Position numbers and translations under genes: made by a program
Assembly: GCF_001557875.1 (NCBI RefSeq)
Contig: NZ_LNRF01000008.1
Span: forward strand, 161,061-225,060
Source of the DNA: Vibrio splendidus
GTDB lineage: Bacteria > Pseudomonadota > Gammaproteobacteria > Enterobacterales > Vibrionaceae
Reading direction: 5' to 3'
Length of the DNA: 64,000 nucleotides
Part shown: piece by piece, positions 27,776-38,100 of the stretch
How positions within the stretch are numbered: position 1 is the stretch's first letter
How the letters are laid out: each line of letters starts with the position of its first letter
Notes under the pieces: generated by a model
The model's database searches: none
Seen by the model: the letters and a program-made list of their open reading frames with translations, nothing else
What the model was told of the DNA's origin: nothing

Positions 27776-29083
27776 CTATATATCGTTCACAGCAACATCC
27801 AAAACTTGGGAATCATCACTCAGGGTCGTTGCTCCAATCATTAAAATTCTACCATCAGTATAATAATCATGATCTTCATCGATCACTTCCACAGTTGCCA
27901 ATGGATACTTATCTAACTCAATATCCGGCAATAACGTCCGGATCTGATTAGCGAGCCTATCTCGCTCTTCATCAACATTAGGGTCAATGTTATGAAGTAT
28001 GGTCACAATACCTGAGTAAGGGGTGACTTTAAGGCCATCATCATAGCTGATTGCTCCTAACCACTGAGGCTGATTAGTTTGAATATCAACACCAGCACGC
28101 CACCAGCGGATATGACTACGCTTCATCAAATTACCCGGCAATTGAAAAGCCATATCTTGCGGCTTGTCTCGCCAATACAAATCGGACACTGGCGGCGTTT
28201 TGTCTCTGAGCAATGCGAGATAACCAGCCCATTCAATCTCATTTCTAGAAAAGGTTAGATTCTCTACCCAACCTAATTGCTGCATTAAATCTCTTGGGGT
28301 TGATCCAACATAAATCACGTTGATCGCTTGTGCTGAATAGAATGACGATTTCCCTGGGAATGCTTTATAGGATACCGAATTCCAGTCTACTTTGTTTATT
28401 TGAGCCGTCTCTTGTTGATTCTGAAAATCATCCGCTTTCCAGAAAAAGTGGGCGTAGTTCGCAAACAATATCCACGCTAACAACAGCGCACTCGACTTAA
28501 GAACCAAGCGTCGCCACTTCATTCGATAACCAATAATAGTGAAAACCAATACCGCGAACACACCGACGATCAAACTATTATGCTCAGAGATAAATATCTT
28601 AAGGCTATTAAGCCACGGAAAGTTTTCAACGCCGTGCGCCAATAACATACCCCAAGCAATGAACTGCCCTCCACCAAGGGCCAAGCCGATAAACGCCAAC
28701 ACACTGAAATTGCGCCACGGTACACGATGCGAACCCGCTATAAATGGCACTACCCAAGCGATAGGCCCTAATAAGCGAGCAAAAAGAATGATGTATGTAC
28801 CTTTACGAGCAACCAAATAGCGGCAGCGCGCAATTAGTCTCTTGGTTTTAGGGCGAAACTTAATAAGCCTTCGTTGCGCCTTAGCACCGTATCTATAACC
28901 AATGAAATAACTGAGTTGGTCGCCAAGCAAACCACCTAGCATTACCAAAACCAACGCCATCCATGCACCTGAATACAGTTGAAAGCCCGCTGCGATAAAA
29001 AAGGGCTCTCCCGGTACAAATAGGTTTGGGCCAATGAGAGCATCACCTAATGCTCCCAGAAACAGCCCTAGTCCATCAAACAT
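27776..29083 (-). CDS. DedA-family membrane protein with LssY C-terminal domain
   Basis: 435 aa. The N-terminal half is a DedA (SNARE-associated/VTT) domain, with FVPGEPFFIAAG, GDQLSYFIGYRYG and the FARLLGPIAWVVPFIAG motif; members flip undecaprenyl phosphate or phospholipid. After membrane segments to about residue 220, the C-terminal 200 residues match the LssY-type domain (NVIYVGSTPRDLMQQLGW). It follows a glycosyltransferase gene by 14 bp and probably forms a two-gene operon for an envelope glycan. Confidence 0.82.
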   Translation of the reverse strand: MFDGLGLFLGALGDALIGPNLFVPGEPFFIAAGFQLYSGAWMALVLVMLGGLLGDQLSYFIGYRYGAKAQRRLIKFRPKTKRLIARCRYLVARKGTYIILFARLLGPIAWVVPFIAGSHRVPWRNFSVLAFIGLALGGGQFIAWGMLLAHGVENFPWLNSLKIFISEHNSLIVGVFAVLVFTIIGYRMKWRRLVLKSSALLLAWILFANYAHFFWKADDFQNQQETAQINKVDWNSVSYKAFPGKSSFYSAQAINVIYVGSTPRDLMQQLGWVENLTFSRNEIEWAGYLALLRDKTPPVSDLYWRDKPQDMAFQLPGNLMKRSHIRWWRAGVDIQTNQPQWLGAISYDDGLKVTPYSGIVTILHNIDPNVDEERDRLANQIRTLLPDIELDKYPLATVEVIDEDHDYYTDGRILMIGATTLSDDSQVLDVAVNDI

Positions 29084-29097
29084 AACAACCTCAATGC

Positions 29098-29826
29098 TTA
29101 CTGTTCTTTGTAGTGACCAAACTTGTAGTTCATCTCGTTGTTACGCATTTCGCCTTTAAAGAAGCGTCTTACATTGGCTTTAAGATAAGTAGAGCCTGTC
29201 TTCACAACGCCATCTTGATCTAATCGACGTGGGTCAAACCCAAAAGTCATATTTAGGAACCTAAAGCGCCATGTCTTACTTGCACGTTTGACGTAGTCAC
29301 AATCTTCACACAGTACGATCTCTTCATCGAAACCGCCGATTTCTTCATGTGCTCGTTTCGTCGAGAAAATACACGCGCCAATCGCCGTAGGGAAAAAGAA
29401 CTGGGTAGTAAACAGGCCTGCGTTAAATAGCCCGTAACCAAACTTGTGCACAAGCGGCAAACCTTTCGAACTCATGTACACACCTGCAACCTCAAGCTTG
29501 TTCTCTTCTAGTTCATAAAGCGCTTTTGCAAGGAAGTTTCGAGGCAAGCTCACATCGGCATCTAAAAAAAGAATTCTGTTGTACTGCGCCAATGCTGCTC
29601 CTGTGTTTCGGCCAAGGCTCACACCACGGTTTTCCATATGATGAACAGTCAATTTTGGCAAAGCGTTTTCATAAGCTTGTGCCACTTCTCTGGTGTTGTC
29701 TTCACTGTTTGAGTCGACAACAATCACTTCAAACTCTTGGTGGGTTTGCACGCTCAACTCTTCCATTAAGCGGCTAATGCGTTTCTCTTCGTTTAGCGTA
29801 ATTACGACAATGCTTACCGGTTCCAT
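29098..29826 (-). CDS. Family 2 glycosyltransferase
   Basis: 242 aa GT-A fold enzyme. It begins VSIVVITLNEEKRISRLMEEL; the nucleotide-sugar/metal motif is in LFLDADVSLP, and GGFDEEIVLCEDCDY is the acceptor-side ED segment. No membrane anchor is obvious apart from a hydrophobic stretch. It is the first gene of a pair with dedA. Donor and acceptor are unknown. Confidence 0.85.
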   Translation of the reverse strand: MEPVSIVVITLNEEKRISRLMEELSVQTHQEFEVIVVDSNSEDNTREVAQAYENALPKLTVHHMENRGVSLGRNTGAALAQYNRILFLDADVSLPRNFLAKALYELEENKLEVAGVYMSSKGLPLVHKFGYGLFNAGLFTTQFFFPTAIGACIFSTKRAHEEIGGFDEEIVLCEDCDYVKRASKTWRFRFLNMTFGFDPRRLDQDGVVKTGSTYLKANVRRFFKGEMRNNEMNYKFGHYKEQ

Positions 29827-30193
29827 ATTTTCACCTATTCATTCTGCTGTTTAATTAACACTAAGATTAACGAACTAAGCCTTAACCAAGTCTTAGGCAA
29901 ACATTCATTTTCCGTTCATTAACTTGATGATTTAGCGGTGATATAAATAGATAAGAATGGCGATGTAAAAGGGGTTAAAATGCACTAAACAAGCGTTAGC
30001 GAACGTTTTATCTCCAAACGAACCCATTATTGAAGGAAATTCACTTTGAGGTGGGCTTCTGACTTGCTCATATTGGAATGTGATGTTAGTATCCGCGCTC
30101 GCTTAAGCATGAACTTTTATGTTTAAGCATTACCACACACTCAAGGTCGCATTGAGGTGTGAAGTTAATTTTTACTAATTTGAGAGTAAAACT
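29827..30193 (+). promoter_or_regulatory. Structured leader upstream of rplY
   Basis: 367 bp without an ORF, between the divergent glycosyltransferase and rplY. Two hairpins lie before the start: GCTTAAGCAT paired with ATGTTTAAGC (30101-30128, one G-U), and CACACTCAA paired with TTGAGGTGTG (30136-30161, one bulged G). Ribosomal protein genes often carry autoregulatory leaders; L25 binds 5S rRNA loop E, which such a leader could mimic. Confidence 0.45.
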
Positions 30194-30472
30194 ATGAAAT
30201 TTGAAGCAGTAGTACGTACTGAACTAGGTAAAGGTGCGAGCCGCCGCCTACGTCACGCTGGTAAATTCCCAGCTGTAATCTACGGTGGCGAAGCTGAAGC
30301 TGTAGCTATCGAACTTGTTCACGCTGAAGTGATCAACCAAATGGATAAGCCTGAATTCTACGAAGCAATCACTCTACTGATTGACGGCGCAGAAGTTAAG
30401 GTTAAGCCACAAGACGTTCAACGTCACGCGTTCAAGCCAAAAGTTGAGCACATGGACTTCATCCGTATCTAA
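30194..30472 (+). CDS. rplY: 50S ribosomal protein L25
   Basis: 92 aa, the short gamma-proteobacterial form. It reads MKFEAVVRTELGKGASRRLRHAGKFPAVIYGG and ends HMDFIRI, matching L25 throughout. It binds 5S rRNA in the central protuberance of the 50S subunit. Start ATG 30194 with GAGAGTAAAACT before it. Codon use is strongly biased, as for a highly expressed gene. Confidence 0.97.
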   Translation: MKFEAVVRTELGKGASRRLRHAGKFPAVIYGGEAEAVAIELVHAEVINQMDKPEFYEAITLLIDGAEVKVKPQDVQRHAFKPKVEHMDFIRI

Positions 30473-30559
30473 TTCCCTACCAAGGAATAAGATTGGATTA
30501 ATCCAGCCTTCTGCATAGAAAAGATAATCGATCTTACCAGTCGAGAAATCTAGAAATTC

Positions 30560-30598
30560 GAAACCCCGATGCTACCAACATCGGGGTTTCACCGTTTT
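30560..30598 (+). terminator. rplY terminator
   Basis: GAAACCCCGATG paired with CATCGGGGTTTC, followed by ACCGTTTTTG. Confidence 0.8.
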
Positions 30599-30683
30599 TG
30601 AGCCATCAAAAACGTCGTAAATCTCGCGCAATACACTGAAAATAATCAAGTTTCCTCTTCCCCACTTTATCCCGTTCTTGCTT

Positions 30684-30713
30684 GGGTGGATTAAGGGTGG
30701 ACGAAAGGTGGAC
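30684..30713 (+). repeat. Three phased GGTGGA direct repeats
   Basis: GGGTGGA at 30684, GGGTGGAC at 30695 and AGGTGGAC at 30706, each 11 bp apart (one helical turn). They sit just past rplY, where the accessory region begins; similar arrays occur as arm-type sites of integrases. Confidence 0.4.
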
Positions 30714-31331
30714 TTATACAGTAGTTTTTCTAACAGTAAGACTAGACCGCTTTTTCGCTAGGTTCAACACACTACTCAAACAAAAAGACAAAACCGACTA
30801 GCATCTAGAATGTTACTTGTATGGCCTTGTACGCACTTCAAAACGAATATCGTCATCAATAATGGGACGACTCCTTTGGCATAACTAAAAATCGCTGAGA
30901 GCCGCCTAATTACATTCCTGTGTATTGGACAAGACGTTACCACCGCGTAATACACTCTAGGCTAATCAAACAACACTGAAAGGCGATCAAGAAAACACTT
31001 CTGGCCTTTCGTTCATTCTTAACACCATCTTCCAATCCAACCCTTCAACTCTCATTTAATGACATAACACGCCAGAACTAGCCATTAGCAAGTAAACCTA
31101 CTCATCCAGTATTAAGAACTTTAAAGGCCTATAGGCACTCACTGATCCGCACACTCACTTTCAAAACATAACACTCGGCTTCTCTGGCCAAAAATCATGG
31201 ATTCGGAATCCGAATAACAACTCGAACACACATACAAAACCATAAATATTAAAGCATTTGGGGCCAAGAATTTGTGATGGTGGGGCTCTGGTCGCATCAC
31301 AAGCATAAACTCCCGCAAACCCCACCCTCGC

Positions 31332-31367
31332 GCACTCTAGGTGACACTTTCAGTTCACCTAGAGTGC
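31332..31367. repeat. Perfect 13-bp inverted repeat
   Basis: GCACTCTAGGTGA (31332-31344) and TCACCTAGAGTGC (31355-31367) are separated by 10 bp. No T-run follows on either strand, so a terminator is unlikely; it could be an operator or a recombination site. Confidence 0.6.
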
Positions 31368-31655
31368 ACGGATTTAAAGAGCTAGGGAGAGATTTTATTG
31401 ACAAAGTAACGTTGACACTTTTTTGGAAGAAATCTCAATCCAAATTCTAGTGCTAATTATTAAAAATAAACGGCGTTTTGAAGGAGAAAAAAACGAGTAA
31501 CTCTAAGATTTTCAATACAACTCGTATAATAAAACTCGTATAAGTGAGGTTGCCGAGGCAAAATTGTAGCGGATATCCGAATTCGCGAATAAAAAGGAGG
31601 AATATTGAGATGGTTGCAGTTATGAAAAAGAAGCGGCCTGATTAGCCAAACTTCC

Positions 31656-31994
31656 TTAGGCTCTTCTTTCTAGAATACTCGTAATGTCTTTTTTGAGTTC
31701 CTCTGAAAGGCGTTCGAATTGTTCTGGTGCAACCAAGCCTTCCGCACATATTTACATGAGCTGGATAAATGCACGGCTTCGAGAGTGGCCATCAAAGATA
31801 GACTTCATTTGCTTTTGAGATTCTTTAGAGTGCTGACACATAAAGTTGAACCTTTCCCCTACAGGCTCTGATTCATCAGTAATCGTTTTGATAGCTTCAT
31901 CTAGTTGACGAGCACAAAACACTTTCGCTGCTTCACTCTTTATTTCGCAAAAAACTTTCCAATCAGACTCTTTGATATTCGTACCAACCTCCAT
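31656..31994 (-). pseudogene. Small hypothetical protein gene with an internal stop
   Basis: From the ATG at 31994 (MEVGTNIKESDWKVFCEIK) the frame encodes 80 residues to a TAA at 31752-31754 (SRSRAFIQLM-stop). The same frame then continues for 32 coding-like codons (ICAEGLVAPEQFERLSEELK...) to a stop at 31656. A single change from a Lys codon to TAA would explain this. The intact protein would be about 112 aa, soluble and helical. It resembles small hypothetical proteins carried on mobile islands. No function is known to me. Confidence 0.55.
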
Positions 31995-32323
31995 AAAGTG
32001 TAACTTCTTAGGGTATAACATTACTGCACATATAGGACGGGAGCGACACGATTACCCAAGAGTAAACCAGAGCGCTGTCGTGATAGCTGAATCGACGTGG
32101 CCTACCGAGCTTGTTTTGTTTGCTTCGCACCCGACCACTTATCGCTTCTTGATCAATCCAAAAGGTCATAGAGCCACGGTTAATGAGTGATGGGTTGTAT
32201 TGCTTACAAGAAACATTACATAAAGTACATTGTGCGTTCGATTAATATCAGCGTGAGTTTGTTTTACAACAGAGAGTTATCAGATCATATTTTTAACAAG
32301 GAGCCACACTCTGATGTCTACGT

Positions 32324-32448
32324 AGCTTTGTTGCGTAATTAAATTTAGAGATAGAGCCACACCATTTTGTATATTTCTTAGTCAATACGACACGTTTCAG
32401 GCATACCTAACCCAGTAAGCTTGTTTAACGCTTTTATCATCGCGTAAG
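32324..32448 (-). mobile_element. Truncated 3' end of an IS5-family element
   Basis: It begins with the terminal repeat AGCTTTGTTGCGTAATT. The reverse strand encodes the transposase C-terminus (YAMIKALNKLTGLGMPETC, stop at 32378-32380). It is closely similar to the element at 63774-64000, but homology stops abruptly after CGCGTAAG, so the rest was lost. Confidence 0.8.
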
Positions 32449-32561
32449 CACAGGATAGATCGCCTTCACTAATCCACAACTAAAGTTGAGGTTATTTCCA
32501 GAGGTAATAAACCAATGGTCAACTCACTTACTAACTCAGTAACCTTCAAATTCATTACCTT

Positions 32562-32592
32562 AAAAAAAAACCGTTCACTCTTAAGTGAACGG
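32562..32592 (-). terminator. Terminator of the RHS operon
   Basis: CCGTTCACT-CTTA-AGTGAACGG hairpin; the reverse strand continues into nine T residues. Confidence 0.85.
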
Positions 32593-32740
32593 TATTAATC
32601 ATTATTAAATACTAATTACAAAAACAGCTTTATCATATAACACTTAGTTAAAATATTTATCCTTTATTACATCAGGCGTAATAAATAATAAACTCATAAC
32701 TAGTCTGGCAACAAATCTATAGTAAAAATATCCAACTAAC

Positions 32741-33808
32741 CTACATATCCGAAATACAAATCTTACCGATGAAAGAACTACTATCATCATCACAATCAAA
32801 GAATTTTATAGTACTTTCATTACCATACTCATCAAAAAATGTAACAGAATTAGTGATTAATTCGCCACCGAGTCCATAAGTAGGATAATTTGCATTAAGG
32901 GTCGCGACTTGGCGATAAATATTAATTCCATCCCCTTCAGCATCAATATATTTAAACTTATAACCTTTATCAACTAAAATATGGGAAAAATAATGTACTT
33001 TGGGCTCCCCCGCAATAATATAACTGTTAGAAATATAAGTAAAACTCCCAATTCGATCTTTTTCCTTTCCTTTATTATAGTTAACTATCTTTGGTAACTC
33101 ATCTTTTAATTCTAAAGTTGCTGTAGATTTACCTTCAAATGAGAAATTACCATCATCATCTAAAACTATAAAGTTACCAACTTTAGTATCTTCCGTGCTC
33201 CATTTTATATTAGAATCCTTAAAATCATCGGCTTTCCATACTAACGGCCTGTAAGTCTTTACATTAATTGAATAATCGTTAGTCTGTTCAGAACAAGTAT
33301 CGTCAGTCTCACCTGACGTCAAAGTTATTTCAACACAAATATCTATATCCAAGCCGGCTTCATCATTACTAACTCGAATATATCGTTCAATAAACCTCTC
33401 TTTACTGTTTTTAACCAAACTCAACAAATCAATATTATCTTTACTTTCTCTTGATTGGGAATACAAACCAGGTTTATAGCCATTCTTCTCTCTTTCAACA
33501 GTAATACCAAAACTACTCAAAGGGAGACGAGTTCTCGACTCAAGCAAACGTAAAGATTCAACTTCATTTCCTTCCGCTATATCATAGAAAATAATCGCTC
33601 GAACCTGAGCTCGATTATTAGCATAAACTTTTCCTTCTTGAGTGATAATAGACAAACTATTTATAGCAATATCTGGAGGCACTGGCGGACCAGAATGAGT
33701 TCCCGTTTCCCAGTGCCAATCACCGTTTGGTGGTAAAGAAATAGCAAAAGCATTCGGTAACACGAATGTTGACAACAAAAAAGCAGATATTAATCTTATA
33801 TTTTTCAT
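32741..33808 (-). CDS. Secreted protein of unknown function in the RHS operon
   Basis: 355 aa. A clear Sec signal peptide (KNIRLISAFLLSTFVLPNAFA) is followed by a beta-rich, polar domain with cysteine pairs late in the chain (CVEIT..DDTCSE; CDDDSS..KIC). No family recognised. It is the last gene of the leftward RHS module, 113 bp after the Tat-RHS gene, and is strikingly AT-rich compared with flanking core genes, which suggests recent transfer. It could be a secreted partner or a protective protein for the RHS product; this is inference from position only. Confidence 0.6.
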   Translation of the reverse strand: MKNIRLISAFLLSTFVLPNAFAISLPPNGDWHWETGTHSGPPVPPDIAINSLSIITQEGKVYANNRAQVRAIIFYDIAEGNEVESLRLLESRTRLPLSSFGITVEREKNGYKPGLYSQSRESKDNIDLLSLVKNSKERFIERYIRVSNDEAGLDIDICVEITLTSGETDDTCSEQTNDYSINVKTYRPLVWKADDFKDSNIKWSTEDTKVGNFIVLDDDGNFSFEGKSTATLELKDELPKIVNYNKGKEKDRIGSFTYISNSYIIAGEPKVHYFSHILVDKGYKFKYIDAEGDGINIYRQVATLNANYPTYGLGGELITNSVTFFDEYGNESTIKFFDCDDDSSSFIGKICISDM

Positions 33809-33921
33809 AGGTAACCCTTATTTATTAATTACGACTTATTTTAATTATTTCACTTTATAAAACTAATTATTTAGTAGTCATCGTAAACCTCCCCACTATC
33901 TAAACATGCCCTTTATCACGT

Positions 33922-35157
33922 TTAATCTGAACCAATAAGAAGCCCATCACCAATAGTTTCACCAACAAAACGGGAATAAAAACCTTGTCTTTGATTAATA
34001 CCTTGTTGTAATGCATTAATTACTTGAGGTGAATGGGCTGCAGAATTCGACACAAAAACAGAAGAAGATTGAATAACCTCTGAATCACTTGAGATACTGT
34101 TGCCTTTTGTTTGAGCAATAATTTGATCTGTGATTGACCAAGGATCTCTGATAACAGAGAGGGCTCGAGCAGACCAATCTAACCTCATATCAAGTTTTTG
34201 TTCTGATTTAATCCAACTATACTTTGTTTTACCAAACGATTTTCCAGTAAATGAGGTCACCATTTTAGGTTCCCAACTATCGATCGAGTTAATTATCCCT
34301 TTAGATAACCCACCACCAAATTTAATAATTGAACCCCACAATTTAAGCTTTTTATCGTCTTGTACCGTTGCAGTCATCACAAGTGAAGAACCAATAACTC
34401 CGACCATATCAGCTGATAAACCTACAAATTTTATTTTAGGAGCTTGAGATATTTGTCCCAATATATTTTTATTAGAAAAGCCTGTAATTTTAATAAATTT
34501 TTTAGATCCCCATGCTTGGTTCGCAAAAGACACCCCACTCCCAGACCTAATAGTTGAGGCAATACCACTTACTCCTCCAACTATTGCTCCGCCTAAAAAG
34601 AGGGCCGAAGAAGCAATGCTTAATGCCTTTGTTGCAGGGCTTGAACTATCATCAATAGCCGCCACCGTCATATCTAAAGCGCTGCCAACAGCCCCTAATA
34701 CACCTCCAAGTACACCTGATGCAATAGCAAGTGTTGCTCCTCCTGTAACAACGGCCGAAACTGCAACGGCGACACTGAGCATAAAGCCAAACAAACCAAA
34801 GAAAAAACCTCTAAAATTAAATTCTCCCGTAGGATCAAATTGATTAATTGGATCATTAACACAATAACTATATCCATTAATCCCCCCTTTCCCATGAGGC
34901 GATTCTAAGATATCAAATTGCAAAAAACTCTGTGAGAGTGGATCATATACGCGATAGCCATTGCCTGTATGATAAAGTCCTATATGGGTATCTAAACGGT
35001 GTCCATGATAGCCAAATTGTCCTAAATCAATAGATAAAGGGAGCGCTTTGTCAAATACCATTGCATTCACAGGAAACGCTTTGTATGACCACAATGTCGC
35101 CCCGCTAACACAAGCTGTTTGTTTTAAAAAATCACGTCGAGATAAATTTTTCAACAT
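33922..35157 (-). CDS. Tat-exported protein with RHS core and unknown C-terminal domain
   Basis: 411 aa from the ATG at 35157, with GAGGAT upstream and 10 bp after the RHS stop. Residues 6-12 are SRRDFLK, an exact twin-arginine motif, with a moderately hydrophobic stretch to about 32. Residues 46-112 are the second half of an RHS-associated core (FGYHGHRLDTHIGLYHTGNGYR, ESPHGKGGINGYSYC, DPINQFDPTGE). A glycine/alanine-rich hydrophobic region (118-200) and about 210 unclassified residues follow, the position of RHS toxin domains. Normally this core is continuous with the RHS repeats; here those are a separate upstream gene. No known toxin motif was recognised. Confidence 0.75.
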   Translation of the reverse strand: MLKNLSRRDFLKQTACVSGATLWSYKAFPVNAMVFDKALPLSIDLGQFGYHGHRLDTHIGLYHTGNGYRVYDPLSQSFLQFDILESPHGKGGINGYSYCVNDPINQFDPTGEFNFRGFFFGLFGFMLSVAVAVSAVVTGGATLAIASGVLGGVLGAVGSALDMTVAAIDDSSSPATKALSIASSALFLGGAIVGGVSGIASTIRSGSGVSFANQAWGSKKFIKITGFSNKNILGQISQAPKIKFVGLSADMVGVIGSSLVMTATVQDDKKLKLWGSIIKFGGGLSKGIINSIDSWEPKMVTSFTGKSFGKTKYSWIKSEQKLDMRLDWSARALSVIRDPWSITDQIIAQTKGNSISSDSEVIQSSSVFVSNSAAHSPQVINALQQGINQRQGFYSRFVGETIGDGLLIGSD

Positions 35158-35167
35158 TGAATTATCC

Positions 35168-38100
35168 TCATCCAAAAGGTAGATATGATGAGCTAGTATC
35201 AATTACCTGCTCCCTAGTAGAACCTAAGTTACTGTTCGTTCCGTCAAGGTACCTATAACTTGCTTTAATACCTTTCAAATCTGTACTAATGGTCAGTGCG
35301 TTACCACTGTGCGCCCCTGAGAAAGCCATTGATTCATTGGCCCTCATGATTGCAACTAGCTCATCATGGTGATAATAAAGTTGGGCAATATTCCCTAATG
35401 CATCAACGGAAACACTTTGCATTCCAATCGCATCGTAGTGGTACGTGCGTATTACTTTTTCTTGAGCATCTCGTATCTCAGACAACTGGCCATAATTGTT
35501 ATAGCTGAGTTGATAGTCTCTCTGCGATAAATTCACTCGATTACCAAGTGCATCGTATTCAAAAGATTGGTTGGAAAAATCCCTATGAGTATTGTAAATA
35601 TTGAGTAATCGAGTCGGCATATCAGTATCGAATATTCGACTTTCAGTATTCACAACTCCATTTTGATACTGTGTGGTTAAATCCGTAATATTGTCAAAAT
35701 GGTCATAATAAAACTGCTGCTTTACGACTTCTCTTCCCACGACATCTTTCGGCGGGCTCACTCCTTCGCTTACAAACTCAGTAATTCGGCCAAGTTGGTC
35801 ATAATCAAACGTTTCTGTTTGAACAGCTCCATTAATTGTGGTTTTTCGCTCGATAATCCGCATAGACTGGTCATAGGAAAGTTCCATTTTTAACGTCTCT
35901 TGACCATTACGAACCCAACGACGGCTACTTTCCATATCATTAATCCCGTAGCCCAAATACATCTCTATTTGATCATTCCCATCCTCATAATGCTGCGAGA
36001 TAAGTCGATCAAATTGATCATAACTAAGATCAATGACTGCTGTTGCATCGCGACTTCCAAAGACAAGTTGTTGGACACGGCCAAAGTCATCATAAGTAAG
36101 TGCTTTCGTGTTTCCGGTAAAATCGCGCATAGACAACAACAACCCTTTTGCTGAATATGAAAACGTGGCGTTTTCTGTTGTCGCACCTAAGCTTGTCACC
36201 GTTTTTTTACTTGGATTTCCAAATGCATCATACTCATATTGACTGCTTGTCATTGATGCCATATCACTTACAACTAACCCACGTTTGTTATAATTAAAGC
36301 TTCGCGTTGAGGATGAATCATTACTAATTTCTTGCTTTGTAACTAACCCAAGCACTGGATGATACGTGTATGTCGCCGAATGGCCATTTGGCAGAACGAC
36401 GCTTTGATAGCGGTTTGAATCATCATAATCTTTGTACTGATAACGCAACCCATTCATTTGCCTTTCAATCAAACGGCCAAAGTCATCGTATTGATTACTA
36501 ATAATGGTCGTATGGGTATTTTCATTATCACCCAATAGCCCCTCTCGAGTATGAAGCGTTAGACTTTCTTCTTTGGTTCTTTTGTCATAGCTCATTCTAT
36601 CGACAAATGACTCTGAAGCGTTCTTACCCACAAAGCGAGTTTCTTTTTCTATCACACGATCAAATGCATCATATTTAAATTCGATTACCGCACCACGACT
36701 TGTTTCTGTTCGAATTAAACGGTTTGTTAGATCATATTGATAAGGAATTTGATAGAGAAGTTGGTCTGCTCGATCAAAATATTGCTCTAAAATCGTATTA
36801 CCCCACGCGTCTTGATGAGAAATAACGCGCCCTTTTCCTTCAATGCCTTTCGTATGGGTGCGAGATGCATAATCAAATTGGTTTATTTCTACCGCTCCAG
36901 AGGGATAGATAGTGCGATTAATGTGACCATACAAATCATATTCATAACGCGTTGTTAACTCTAATGATCTCGTACCAAGGTTATCGTATTGCGTTGTCGA
37001 AATCTTCTGGCCAAACCCATCATACTGATTGGTGTAAGCTAATATGGTTGTACTATCAATTCTTGTGGCCATTGAAAGGACATGACCATTAGCACTGTAA
37101 GTTTGAACGGTAGTTTCCCCCTCAGAATCTTCAATATTTAAAACATAATTGTCACTATCAATGTAGCTCTGATACGTTTTTTCAGAATAAAGGCTATTCG
37201 ATTTAAATAAGCGCTCTTTGTTTATTTGATTCAACTCATCGTAATTAACTTCAACTTCTACACCTTCTGATTCTTTTTTATAAATAAGTTGGCTATCCAC
37301 AAAATCATAATGTTCAGTATTAGAATAATGTAATGACCCATTTTCAGTGAGTACTTGGTAAACAAGATGATCCTGCTTAAAGTCATACGTGTAGGAATAA
37401 CACATCGGAGTCGTACCAGAAACCACAGAAGATTCCTCTCGTTTCTTCCCGTAAACTTCAATATCTTGACGATTTTCATAAAACTGATAATTAGTTTTCT
37501 GCCCGTTAATCTCTTCTGTCTTCAGAACGTAAAAAACATGGTCATCTAATAACGAAGGTAATGTCTTATAGGTAAATTCCTTTTTATGTACTACATTTCT
37601 TCCTCTATCTAAAATACTTTGTGATAAGGGAATGTTTTTAAATTTATTCTGTGAACTTAGCTCATATTCACTAATTGTCGTTATTCCACGCTCATCAGTG
37701 TGTTCTATATTATTGCCCCATTGATCAAACTGATAAAATTCCAAACTTTTACTCGTTGAAGATGCATTAAAAAATGAAACGTCTTTCTTTTTTAAAAAAG
37801 TATATTGAGGAATCTGATATTCAATACCAACAGCATTATTTGCATAATACTCATAATTTACTTCTTGGTATAACACCCCTTTTGAAAGATAACGTTCTTG
37901 TTCAACTAAGTGGTATTTGGTATATATTTTTTGGATTTCAATCTCATTATCGATAGTTTCTATTGCAGAGTATTTATAATCTTGGGCTGCTTTAAAAAGC
38001 GTATCTTCCCCTGCTATATAAGCTCTATCACTAGCAAATCCAAGATAATTTTTATCTGAATAAGTATAAGTATGTGTTCGAATAGGTAATGCACTTCCTT

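Larger units (their letters stand above)
30600..31655. other. Gene-poor start of an accessory island
   Basis: About 1 kb without a credible gene. It contains three phased GGTGGA repeats (30684-30713) and a perfect 13-bp inverted repeat (31332-31367). It also has a doubled ACTCGTATA motif with TATAAT near 31515-31545, and an AGGAGG site before an 11-codon ORF near 31610. The last looks like the severed start of a lost gene. Composition is more AT-rich than the rplY side. Confidence 0.5.
31995..32740. other. Intergenic region with IS remnant and terminator
   Basis: About 750 bp with no intact gene. It holds an IS5-family end (32324-32448) and the terminator of the leftward RHS operon (about 32562-32592). 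A short stretch at about 32148-32186 recurs in altered form at about 42349-42384 (AATCCAAAGGTCA...TTAATGAGTGAT). Confidence 0.5.

Noticed and set aside
30600..32740. Integron attC array
   Set aside because: The region is gene-poor like some cassette arrays, but no repeated attC-like sites or integrase were found.
35155..35170. Simple frameshift splitting one RHS gene
   Set aside because: The second gene has its own ribosome site and about 45 residues of Tat-signal sequence absent from ordinary RHS cores.
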